NCBI GenBank assembly: GCA_035550375.1 | Contig: DASZPH010000045.1 | Span: forward strand, 62,001-126,000 | Reading direction: 5' to 3' | DNA length: 64,000 nucleotides | Source of the DNA: DASSFG01 sp035550375 | Lineage (GTDB): Bacteria; Planctomycetota; Planctomycetia; Pirellulales; JAICIG01 | Shown: piece after piece, positions 36,513 to 43,355 of the stretch | How the letters are laid out: every line of letters starts with the position of its first letter | How positions within the stretch are numbered: position 1 is the first letter of the stretch | Program-made: the position numbers and the translations under genes | Notes under the pieces: generated by a model | Seen by the model: only the letters and a program-made list of their open reading frames with translations | The model's database searches: none | What the model was told of the DNA's origin: nothing

Positions 36513-39500
36513 TTCTTGATACTTGCCAGCAGTTTTGCCGCATCCGCGGCCTTGGGGTGATTCGGGTATTTCTTGATCAGCGTTTCAAACATGTCGCGAG
36601 CTTTGGCCAGGTTTTTGAGTTCGACGAGCGAGCGGCCCGCCTCCAGGTATCCGAGGACCTGCCACTCTTCATACGGATAGCCGAGCGCGGCCGTCAGATA
36701 GTGCTCGACCGCCTCGTCGTACTTCTTCTCGCGGAAGGCGCACTCGCCGATCATGAAGCGGCTCTTGGCCGCCGTCTCGGTGTCGGTCTCTTTGGTCACC
36801 TGTTCGTAAGTTCGTCTGGCCTCGGGCAACTTGTCTTGATTCTGCTGCGCCCAGCCGAGTCCGTAGCGGGCCTCGTTCACCTGCTCGAATTTGGGAAACT
36901 GGTTGACCAGCGTCTGATAGTGGCCCTCGCTTGCCGACCACTGGGTCAGCCGGGCGGCGCAGTCGCCGGCCCGGTAGAGGGCACGGGCCAGGTACTTCTC
37001 GTTCCTCTGGCCGATCGACTGGTTGAACCTTTCTAGCGCCGGGCCGTACTGCTGCTGGCGATAAAGCGATTCGCCAGCCAGGTAGGTGGCGTCGCCCACG
37101 AGTTTTCCCGCGGGGAACGCCTCGATCTGCGACCGAAACACGGCCGCCGCCGGCGAAAACTCTCCGGCCTGGTAGCGGGTCCAGCCGAGCTTGAATTGCA
37201 GCTTCTCCTGCAAGTCAGCCGCCTTTGCCTGCTGGCGACCCCGCTCATAGGCGTCGGCGGCTTGCGGCCATTCCTTGTTGGACTCATGGTACTCGCCGAC
37301 GCGAAACCAGGCGTCGGCCGCGAGCCCGCTGGCGGGAAATTTCTGGGCCAGCGTTCGCCAGGCGTCGGCGGCGGCACGGTCCTGTTTGGCCTCCGACAGC
37401 GCAAAACCCAGCTCGTAGTACGCCTCTTCGCCACGCGGGTAGTTGGGCGCTTCCTCGACCAACCGCTTGAGCGTCTCGGCCGCCTGGTCGGGCCGTTTCA
37501 GGGCAAGTTGGCAGAGAGCGACCGCGTAGCGGGCGTCGGGCACATCGGACGCCGGGGGGCTGCCCGCAAGAAACGCCTGCAGGTCGGCCAGCGCGGGCGC
37601 GTATTGCTTCAGCCGCTGCTGCGCCAACCCGCGCGCGTATCGCGCCCGGCCGGCCACCTCGCTGGACGAGAAACGCTCGACCACGATGTTCAACGCCGAG
37701 ACCGCGCCCGCAAAATCGTCTTTGGCGAACTTTGCCTTCCCGATGCCGTAGGCGGCGGGCGCGGCGAAAGGGCTGCCGGCAAACTCGTTCAACACCTGCT
37801 CGAAGTGCCGGATCGCGTCGTCATATTTCTTCTGCTGCTCGGCGATTTCGCCCAGGCCATACAGAGCCTGTGCCCGATAAGGGCTCTTGGGCTGGGTGAC
37901 GACGAGCCGGTTCCACTCGCCGGCCGCCTCGTCGAGCTTGTGGTCCATTCTCAGGCTGCCGCCCAAGGCCAGCAACACTTCGTCGGCGTGCGGCCAGTCC
38001 GGTTTGACTCTCAGCGATTCGCGAAAGGCGGCGACCGCTTGTGGCGGCCGCCCGGCGTCGTGTTGCGCCCGGCCGAGGGTGAACTGGGCCTCGGCCAGCA
38101 GGTCCGGATCGGAAAGCTGTGGCAGGCTCTCCGAAAGGTAGGCGATGGCCGGATCGAGCTTCTTCTGTAGATAAAGACAAAGACCGATCCGCACCCGGCT
38201 GGCTGGGACATGGCGATGCTTGGGGAATCTTTCCACAATCTGCCGATAGAGCGATTCGGCCTTGGCCACCTGCGGCAGCGGGTCGACCGCTTCCCCCGCG
38301 AGCACGAGGCTCTCGGCGGCGACGAACATTACTTCCGGCACAAGCGGATCCGTTTGATATCGGGCGTTTTCCAAGAAAGCGGTCGCTTGTCGATGGGCTT
38401 CGGCGTGCTCGCCCACCGTTAGGGCCGCCAGGCCGCCCATGTAGGCCGCCTGCGGCGCTAAATCGTGCCCGGCGTTCTGCTCGGCGAATTGCCGATAGAG
38501 GGTGACCGTCTCCTTGCGGCGTTCGGGCATCTCGTAGAGAACGTCGATGCGGCCCAGCCTGAGCGACGGCAAGAAGCGGCTTTGCGGATACGATTGAATG
38601 GCCTTATCGAGCTCGGCCAAGGCGGCCGGAACCTGATTGAGCTTCACCAGCGTCTTGGCAAGCCAATAAGCTGCTTCGGGCGCGGCATCGCCGGCGGACG
38701 CTACGGCGGCGGCCAACGTCTGTTGCGCCTGAGGATAGGCCTGCTGCTCGCAGAGAAGCTTGCCGGCCGCCCCCTGCGCGGCGCCGATGTATTTGCTCTT
38801 GGGAAACCGGCCGGGCAGGTTGTTGTACAGAGAGAGCGCCGAGCCGGCGTCCTTTTGTTCTGCCAGGCACTGGGCTTGGCGCAGCAGCGCCAGGTCGGCC
38901 AGCGCGAAGTCGGTCGCTGCGGCCGCCTGCGACAGCACTTGGGCCGCGTCGCCGTATTTTTTCAGCCCCATCAGCGACAGGCCGAGTCGCAGTCGTGCCT
39001 CGTTGGTCTGAGGGTCCTGGGCGTGCGTGGACAGGAACGCTTGGAAAGTCGCCGCGGCGGCGCCGTCCTGTCCGGCTTCCTGTTGGGCGACCCCGAGTGC
39101 GAACCGAGCGTGAGGCAACAGGTCGCTGTTGGGATAGGTGCCGATCAGCTTTTCGTAGAGGTCGGCGGCCGGCTGTGTCTGACCGGCCGCATACAAGGCT
39201 TCCGCTTGATAAAACAGCGCTGGGGGAAGGTGCTTGCTCTGCGGATAGTTCGCCGCGACTTGAGCAAAGCCGTCGGCGGCCGCCTTGAGCTCGTCGGCCT
39301 TCTTCGATTTCAAGCCGATCTGGTACAGGGCGAGCGCCAGGTTGAACTGGGCGGCGTCCCGATCCTTGAAATTGGGGAAGGCCCCCAGCAGGTTGCGGTA
39401 GGCGGCCGCGGCCTTGTCGGCCTCCCCCATCTCAAGCTGGCAGGTCGCCAGGTGGTAGTGGGCGCGGTCCAGCCGACTATCGTTGCGATACGTCTCGACA

Positions 39501-39694
39501 AACTTTTGCCAGCGTGCGGCTGCCTGTGGGAAGAGCTGCTTGTTCTCGAATCCTACGGCCACCGCGTAGTCGCGCGTGGCCGCGTTGTCGGGCTTTGTCT
39601 CTTGGGCTTCGGCGGCGGAAAACGCCAGGAGAACGGCCATCGCCCGCGCGGCTGAATTCAGCAGCCGCGCCCGGAGGCGCTCTCCTTTTGTCAT
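36509..39694 (-). CDS. Very long exported TPR protein (YbgF/CpoB-like)
   Basis: 1061 residues. Signal peptide about 1-30 (MAVLLAFSAAEAQ). The rest is an almost uninterrupted array of TPR and TolA-binding-like repeats of 34-37 residues, for example AAARWQKFVETYRNDSRLDRA, YEKLIGTYPNSDLLPHARF and FRSQIEAFPAGKLVGDATY. The xxFPxSxxxxxAxYxLG pattern is that of CpoB/BamD-type periplasmic TPRs. Roughly 25-28 repeats fit the length. It is the first gene of the ExbB/ExbD operon and overlaps exbB by 4 bases. A periplasmic scaffold spanning toward the outer membrane is plausible. Confidence 0.85.
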   Translation of the reverse strand: MTKGERLRARLLNSAARAMAVLLAFSAAEAQETKPDNAATRDYAVAVGFENKQLFPQAAARWQKFVETYRNDSRLDRAHYHLATCQLEMGEADKAAAAYRNLLGAFPNFKDRDAAQFNLALALYQIGLKSKKADELKAAADGFAQVAANYPQSKHLPPALFYQAEALYAAGQTQPAADLYEKLIGTYPNSDLLPHARFALGVAQQEAGQDGAAAATFQAFLSTHAQDPQTNEARLRLGLSLMGLKKYGDAAQVLSQAAAATDFALADLALLRQAQCLAEQKDAGSALSLYNNLPGRFPKSKYIGAAQGAAGKLLCEQQAYPQAQQTLAAAVASAGDAAPEAAYWLAKTLVKLNQVPAALAELDKAIQSYPQSRFLPSLRLGRIDVLYEMPERRKETVTLYRQFAEQNAGHDLAPQAAYMGGLAALTVGEHAEAHRQATAFLENARYQTDPLVPEVMFVAAESLVLAGEAVDPLPQVAKAESLYRQIVERFPKHRHVPASRVRIGLCLYLQKKLDPAIAYLSESLPQLSDPDLLAEAQFTLGRAQHDAGRPPQAVAAFRESLRVKPDWPHADEVLLALGGSLRMDHKLDEAAGEWNRLVVTQPKSPYRAQALYGLGEIAEQQKKYDDAIRHFEQVLNEFAGSPFAAPAAYGIGKAKFAKDDFAGAVSALNIVVERFSSSEVAGRARYARGLAQQRLKQYAPALADLQAFLAGSPPASDVPDARYAVALCQLALKRPDQAAETLKRLVEEAPNYPRGEEAYYELGFALSEAKQDRAAADAWRTLAQKFPASGLAADAWFRVGEYHESNKEWPQAADAYERGRQQAKAADLQEKLQFKLGWTRYQAGEFSPAAAVFRSQIEAFPAGKLVGDATYLAGESLYRQQQYGPALERFNQSIGQRNEKYLARALYRAGDCAARLTQWSASEGHYQTLVNQFPKFEQVNEARYGLGWAQQNQDKLPEARRTYEQVTKETDTETAAKSRFMIGECAFREKKYDEAVEHYLTAALGYPYEEWQVLGYLEAGRSLVELKNLAKARDMFETLIKKYPNHPKAADAAKLLASIKK

Positions 39695-39726
39695 ACGAAC
39701 CTCCTGTCGGGCGACAGACCGTGGTC

Positions 39727-39755
39727 ATCTTCGCGCTGCCGAGAAAAGTTGTCAA
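39727..39755 (-). promoter_or_regulatory. Weak candidate promoter for the Tol-like operon
   Basis: On the reverse strand a perfect TTGACA (39755-39750) is followed after 17 bases by the poor -10 GAAGAT (39732-39727), 33 bases before the ATG at 39694. It lies between the gene and the left end of the 39.8-43.0 kb element. The insertion therefore left only about 70 bases of native upstream sequence. Confidence 0.3.
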
Positions 39756-39763
39756 GTTTCTGC

Positions 39764-39825
39764 GAGGTGGGGTAGTGTCCCAAGATCTGCGTTGCCGCCA
39801 GCCTGTCAAATCGAAACCGGGAAAT
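39764..39825. repeat. Left terminal inverted repeat plus direct repeat GAGGTG
   Basis: GAGGTG (39764-39769), then GGGTAGTGTCCCAA, two mismatches in three bases, CTGCGTTGC, a weaker stretch, GTCAA and AACCGGG. The outer 26 bases differ from the right end at only two positions. Compare with 42992-43053. Confidence 0.72.
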
Positions 39826-39901
39826 CGGGTCGGTTTTTAAGCGGTGCCTGAAAAGCAGGCAGAGCCGAGCGGAACTGAAACCGTCGGCTCATGGTGGGTA
39901 T

Positions 39902-40405
39902 TTACCGAGGCTGTTTTGGTCTATATGTCGTCGGCTGTTCCGATTCTGCCACATCATCCGTGAAGTTAAGCACCAACTGAAACACCTTGCCTTCCGAATG
40001 ATTCTCGTTGAAGCTGTCAACGTCAATCTTTAACTGACGACAATCACCAACGATTTGCGACCGCCGCTGCTGGAAGGCTGCGTGCATGTAGTCGGACGTT
40101 GTCGTCGGCTCCCGCACATCGGCCCAGAGTACCTTCTGCTCTTCGCCCAATACGGTTTTTGAAGCGTGAAACGTCCGAACATGCCGGCCCTGCGGATCGG
40201 TGTGATATTGCTCACGGAAGGCGCGGGCAAAGTCCCTCTTGCAGAGCTGCTTGCGTAGGTCGCCGCCCCGATTCCACAGACCGCTGGTCATCGCAAAGTT
40301 CGCCAGCGCATCTAGGTCATATGGCAACTTGCCGCCCTGTTCTTCATATTGCCGAGCGATGTCAAGCATCGCCTCGTTACCGTGTTTTTTGACAAGCGAC
40401 TTCAT
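39902..40405 (-). CDS. Third protein of the HigBA module, unknown function
   Basis: 167 residues from the ATG at 40405, with GGAG five bases upstream and only 10 bases after the antitoxin-peptidase stop. The N-terminal part (MKSLVKKHGNEAML, KLPYDLDALANFAM, GLWNRGGDLRKQL) looks like a helical DNA- or protein-binding fold. A basic centre (LCKRDFARAFREQYHTD) and a C-terminal part with FQQRRSQIVGDCRQLKID follow. No domain name was recognised. From memory, similar proteins accompany ImmA/IrrE genes elsewhere, but this was not checked. The tight spacing argues for a functional part of the toxin-antitoxin operon. Confidence 0.7.
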   Translation of the reverse strand: MKSLVKKHGNEAMLDIARQYEEQGGKLPYDLDALANFAMTSGLWNRGGDLRKQLCKRDFARAFREQYHTDPQGRHVRTFHASKTVLGEEQKVLWADVREPTTTSDYMHAAFQQRRSQIVGDCRQLKIDVDSFNENHSEGKVFQLVLNFTDDVAESEQPTTYRPKQPR

Positions 40406-40415
40406 TGTGTCTCCG

Positions 40416-41534
40416 TCAAATACCGGGGTGATGGCCCCAACCATCCGTCATTGAAACTTGGGTTAGCAACTCGCGCACTGGAACCAGCATTTCCCGAAGA
40501 TGCGTGTATGGCAGCGCCCCCCTGTGGTGGAGCTGGCCGATAACGATGCCGGGATGAATCTGATGCAGGTTTGAAAACTGAATGACCTTGGCCCGCGAAA
40601 AGCGATGATGGTGGCGGTCAACGAACGAGCTGATTACGTCATCTGGAATCAGAAACCTTGCTGCTTCGCGATCGGCCCGCAACTCCGCTGGCACGACGCT
40701 TGAAGTCCCGATTTTCGCTGCACCAACGAGGTCGTCGTCTACGCTTCCATCCCCGTGGACTACGTGTCGTACTTCATGGGCCAGCGTGTGCCAGAAGCCG
40801 TCGATTCGATCGTACCGAAGCGATACCGCGATCACCGGCCTATCTTCATCAAGCCAAATAACGGCACCGTCTATCTTCGTTTTTGGAAGATGCTGTACGA
40901 CAACAAAGCGAATGCCCATGTCAGCCAACACCTTTGGGACATGCCGCACTTCCTGCTCAGATACAGTCAGGCGATGCAACGCGTCTAGGTGATCGCAGAC
41001 CTTTGATCTGTCGAACGTCTTAGCATGCACGGCCTCGCCGAGCTGCCTCGCTCGAAACAGCCATGCGAACTGGGAAGGATTAAGCGACTCATACGATGCT
41101 GACATTCGCGCCGCTGCACTAAGAGCCGGGCGTCGGTCTAGTGAATCCGTTTTGAAAAAACGCAGTAACTCACGCTCGATTGCCGCCGGTTCAGACGTGT
41201 CCTTGATCCAGTTGCGCTTCGCCATGTCTTTCACTGGGGCGAATTCAAATAGGCGTGACCGCTCGGCAACTTCTTCTTTGGCCGTGCTTTCCAAGGCAAG
41301 TCGATAGGCACCCTCTAGGTTCACCCAAAGCTCTGGCGATGTACCGAAAGCGGCAGCCAACTCCTGCGCCGTCTGCGCGGTAATGGCAACCTTTCCTAGA
41401 ATGATCTGGTTGATGGTGCGTAGTGGGCGACCAAGGATCTCTGCCAAGTCTTCTTGGGTCCAGCTCCGCGACTCCAATTCATCGCGAATATACTCGCCCG
41501 GCGGGAACAATTCGCGTTCTGCAATCTCGCTCAT
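40416..41534 (-). CDS. HigA-type XRE antitoxin fused to an ImmA/IrrE metallopeptidase
   Basis: 372 residues. Residues about 10-75 are a HigA-like helix-turn-helix (FPPGEYIRDELESRSWTQEDLA, then GRPLRTINQIILGK and AAAFGTSPELWVNLE). After a helical linker, an ImmA/IrrE zinc peptidase domain occupies about 195-300. His253, Glu254 and His257 form the HExxH motif in HTLAHEVRHVVHGD, with ELRADREAARFLIP as the third-ligand helix. Such proteins neutralise HigB, repress their own promoter, and may be cleaved or activated under stress. It follows higB by 18 bases. Confidence 0.92.
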   Translation of the reverse strand: MSEIAERELFPPGEYIRDELESRSWTQEDLAEILGRPLRTINQIILGKVAITAQTAQELAAAFGTSPELWVNLEGAYRLALESTAKEEVAERSRLFEFAPVKDMAKRNWIKDTSEPAAIERELLRFFKTDSLDRRPALSAAARMSASYESLNPSQFAWLFRARQLGEAVHAKTFDRSKVCDHLDALHRLTVSEQEVRHVPKVLADMGIRFVVVQHLPKTKIDGAVIWLDEDRPVIAVSLRYDRIDGFWHTLAHEVRHVVHGDGSVDDDLVGAAKIGTSSVVPAELRADREAARFLIPDDVISSFVDRHHHRFSRAKVIQFSNLHQIHPGIVIGQLHHRGALPYTHLREMLVPVRELLTQVSMTDGWGHHPGI

Positions 41535-41552
41535 GCGACACCGGGATATGGG

Positions 41553-41849
41553 TTAGTGGTAATCTTCGATGGCTACGACCACGACGACGTTTTTGGGGTT
41601 CGCCTGCTTAAGTTCCAGGATGAGCCTCCACTGCTGATTTATCCGCATCGAGTGTTGATGGCTGCGGCTTCCCTTGAGCTTTTCAAAGTTGAGGGATCGC
41701 ATAGCCCGGAAGTCCCTTTCGTCTTTGGCGGCACGAATGAACCGCATCACCTTGTGATAGCCAGCGACGATCGCTGCTGAGAACCCAGCATTGAAACCGG
41801 CTTCGGTTTCAAGTCGCTCAAGTTCTTGGCTAAGGTGCTCGACTTCCAT
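41553..41849 (-). CDS. higB: HigB/RelE-family toxin (mRNA interferase-like)
   Basis: 98 residues from the ATG at 41849 (MEVEHLSQELERLE); an open extension upstream is not family-like. The core AMRSLNFEKLKGSRSHQHSM, then RINQQWRLILEL and VVVVVAIEDYH, is the HigB plasmid-maintenance-killer signature, including the invariant tail DYH. HigB toxins cut mRNA on the ribosome. It is the first gene of the operon, the usual order for higBA, with a strong promoter about 40 bases upstream. Confidence 0.92.
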   Translation of the reverse strand: MEVEHLSQELERLETEAGFNAGFSAAIVAGYHKVMRFIRAAKDERDFRAMRSLNFEKLKGSRSHQHSMRINQQWRLILELKQANPKNVVVVVAIEDYH

Positions 41850-41889
41850 TTGCTCATAGCCGTAGGACTCCGATTCCCACCCAAGACGA

Positions 41890-41952
41890 AATATAGGGGC
41901 TCTCGACTCAAAAGTCAATCGTCATTTTGAGGCTTAGACTCAAATCCTCAAA
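41890..41952 (-). promoter_or_regulatory. higBA promoter and candidate operator half-sites
   Basis: On the reverse strand TTGACT (41918-41913), a 17-base spacer and TATATT (41895-41890) give a near-consensus sigma70 promoter. Four CTCAAA half-sites overlap it or lie just upstream: 41907-41912, 41926-41931 (inverted, TTTGAG), 41939-41944 and 41947-41952. GACTCAAA occurs twice, 32 bases apart. Autorepression by the HigA helix-turn-helix is the expected use. The rest of the roughly 340-base gap to 42191 shows no gene. Confidence 0.65.
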
Positions 41953-42191
41953 CAAGATTGCGAACCTTCCTCATGGCAGATGGTCTTTCCGGTCTTACTC
42001 ATTCCCTATCAGAGCTTGAGAACGGAAGCCACGATGCGACATTAGCTGGAGAGAAGACCAAAAGCGATAGGAGTGTTCTAGACAAACCTCTTGCCGCTCT
42101 CTGGCCAACGCTCACCACGCAACGGGACGATGCGCTGCACTTCGCTGCGCACGGGCGCAGTTGCGCACCCATTTTCTGGAGGCTTCAATCA

Positions 42192-42359
42192 ATGGCACAG
42201 GTTTCACCGTTCCACAGCACTCAGAATCCAGGCGTTTATCACGTCTGTTCTAACTGCACCGAGGGGAACAACATCGAAAAGCAGTATCTCAAGCAGGGCA
42301 CGGGAGGCGGAAGCCTCTGTGTCCACTGCGCCAAACTGCAAAAAGAAAAGAAGTGCTAG
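42192..42359 (+). CDS. Small zinc-ribbon-like protein
   Basis: 55 residues from the ATG at 42192, with GGAGG nine bases upstream. The frame is open further 5' (to 41958), but that part looks non-coding. Two Cys pairs (HVCSNCTEGNNIE and SLCVHCAKLQ) could bind one zinc. The short N terminus MAQVSPFHSTQNPG precedes them. Such small CxxC proteins recur as unnamed conserved hypotheticals. Cargo of the TIR-bounded element; its last four bases overlap the convergent 84-residue gene. Confidence 0.7.
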   Translation: MAQVSPFHSTQNPGVYHVCSNCTEGNNIEKQYLKQGTGGGSLCVHCAKLQKEKKC

Positions 42360-42610
42360 GCGGTCGGACGAAAGCCGTGGTTCACCTGTGGCGCCGGCGC
42401 CAATCGTCGGCAGTGATCTGAAATCAAATCGCCGAGTTCGGCCAAGCTGACTCCCCACTTTTCCGCCAAGTGGCAGAAGGTTAGACCGGCATAATGGATT
42501 TCAAAGCAAAGGATCTCTCCGAAGCTGCCACCGCAACCGGTAGGCTGCGATTGGTACTGCGATTCGATGGTTCGACGCATTTGCTCAATGCGTGGCTCCT
42601 CAATCGTCAT
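42356..42610 (-). CDS. Small conserved-looking hypothetical protein
   Basis: 84 residues. Charged helical start (TIEEPRIEQMRRTIESQYQ), a Gly-rich turn TGCGGSFGE, then CFEIHYAGLTFCHLAEKWG and SLAELGDLISDHCRRL, the last resembling a helix-turn-helix-like pair. No signal peptide. It overlaps the zinc-ribbon gene tail-to-tail by four bases. A strong hairpin with a T-run directly upstream (42635-42667) insulates it. Not recognised. Confidence 0.6.
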   Translation of the reverse strand: MTIEEPRIEQMRRTIESQYQSQPTGCGGSFGEILCFEIHYAGLTFCHLAEKWGVSLAELGDLISDHCRRLAPAPQVNHGFRPTA

Positions 42611-42634
42611 TCCTTAGCACCACAGAGGGACAAC

Positions 42635-42680
42635 AAAAAAGCCCGGACCAGTAATCACTGGCCGGGCTTCCCTTTTGGCT
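42635..42680. terminator. Intrinsic terminator-like hairpin, possibly bidirectional
   Basis: GCCCGG-A-CCAGT, loop AATC, ACTGG-CCGGGC (42641-42667) forms an 11-bp stem with one bulge. On the reverse strand it is followed by TTTTTTG (42640-42634); on the forward strand by TTCCCTTTT. The reverse reading is the better rho-independent terminator. It could shield the 84-residue gene and the module from outside transcription. Confidence 0.7.
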
Positions 42681-42802
42681 CGGTTGTGACGCCTGAGCCG
42701 ATCAGTGTGCGCAGCTTTTGCGCCCAGGCGTCACGTCCGAATTATCGGGCCGTGCGGCTTGGGGGTCAATATCCCAGCATCCTGCGCGGTAGAATAGGCG
42801 CC

Positions 42803-42985
42803 ATGGAAGAGAACCCGTACAAGTCGCCACGGTCACCAGTCAAACGGCGGAACGACAAGCGCCACAAACGCGGCTACCCGGCACTAATCGCATGTCTGTC
42901 CCTGGCGGGCGCCATCGGCTTGTTGGCTGGCATCACCTTGAGCGAAGTGGTTGGCTGCCTGCCTAATTTCCCGGCACAGCGCTAG
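42803..42985 (+). CDS. Small NPYxxP-type single-span membrane protein
   Basis: 60 residues from the ATG at 42803. It begins MEENPYKSPRSP, the NPYxxP signature seen at the start of many small planctomycetal membrane proteins. A basic stretch (KRRNDKRHKRG) and one transmembrane helix (ALIACLSLAGAIGLLAGITL) follow. N-in topology is expected from the positive charges. It lies about 60 bases from the right end of the TIR-bounded element, so it is either cargo or a gene captured near its edge. Confidence 0.65.
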   Translation: MEENPYKSPRSPVKRRNDKRHKRGYPALIACLSLAGAIGLLAGITLSEVVGCLPNFPAQR

Positions 42986-42991
42986 GCAGCC

Positions 42992-43053
42992 CTTACCCGG
43001 TTTTTCCTTGACGGTTTCTCAGCAACGCAGGTGTTGGGACACTACCCGAGGTG
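42992..43053. repeat. Right terminal inverted repeat plus direct repeat GAGGTG
   Basis: Reads CCCGGTTT, TTGAC, GCAACGCAG, then TTGGGACACTACCC (43034-43047), followed by GAGGTG (43048-43053). This is the inverted counterpart of the left end. Confidence 0.72.
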
Positions 43054-43056
43054 GTG

Positions 43057-43097
43057 CCCTCTCCCTGCGGGAGAGGGTTAGGGTGAGGGCGGCTTGC
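43057..43097. repeat. Interspersed hairpin repeat, copy 1
   Basis: Nine-bp perfect hairpin CCCTCTCCC-TGC-GGGAGAGGG (43057-43077), followed by TTAGGGTGAGGGCGG. It is in inverted orientation relative to copy 2 at 43177-43216. Confidence 0.75.
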
Positions 43098-43176
43098 CTG
43101 ACGAACCGACGTGAACCCGCCGTTTCGTTTAAGGGTGGCTCGACGGTATGTCTTCGAGGTCTGAGCACGTAGTATC

Positions 43177-43216
43177 GCAAACCGCCCTCACCCCAGCCCT
43201 CTCCCAAAGGGAGAGA
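43177..43216. repeat. Interspersed hairpin repeat, copy 2
   Basis: ACCGCCCTCACCCCAG followed by a hairpin CTCTCCC-AAA-GGGAGAG (43199-43215). With copy 1 it forms an inverted pair 80 bases apart, in the 370-base gap before the TPR-redoxin gene. Nothing else was seen in that gap. Confidence 0.75.
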
Positions 43217-43355
43217 AAGAACGCCCGCCAGTCTGCGCCCGGGTCAGCGGGCTACGCGCTGGCATGTCACCGACCGCCGCGTTAACCTTGAGAGGTGTGT
43301 CCCTATGGCCGCCGATCGCCGCGGCCCTTGCCTCCGACAACCTTGAGAGAATTCG

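Larger units (their letters stand above)
39770..43047. mobile_element. Transposon-like element without transposase carrying a HigBA/ImmA module
   Basis: The segment begins GGGTAGTGTCCCAA (39770-39783) and ends with the exact reverse complement (43034-43047). Inside this, CTGCGTTGC and AACCGGG are shared in inverted order, so about 55 bases of each end match imperfectly. The 6-mer GAGGTG flanks both outer ends (39764-39769 and 43048-43053), as expected for a target duplication. Contents: HigB, HigA-ImmA/IrrE, a third coupled gene, a zinc-ribbon protein, an 84-residue protein and an NPYxxP membrane protein. The interior looks clearly more AT-rich than both flanks. No transposase is present, so mobilisation would need one in trans. 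Confidence 0.7.

Noticed and set aside
41958..42191. N-terminal extension of the zinc-ribbon protein
   Set aside because: A good ribosome site and compact family-like start occur at 42192; the upstream part is unrelated to it.
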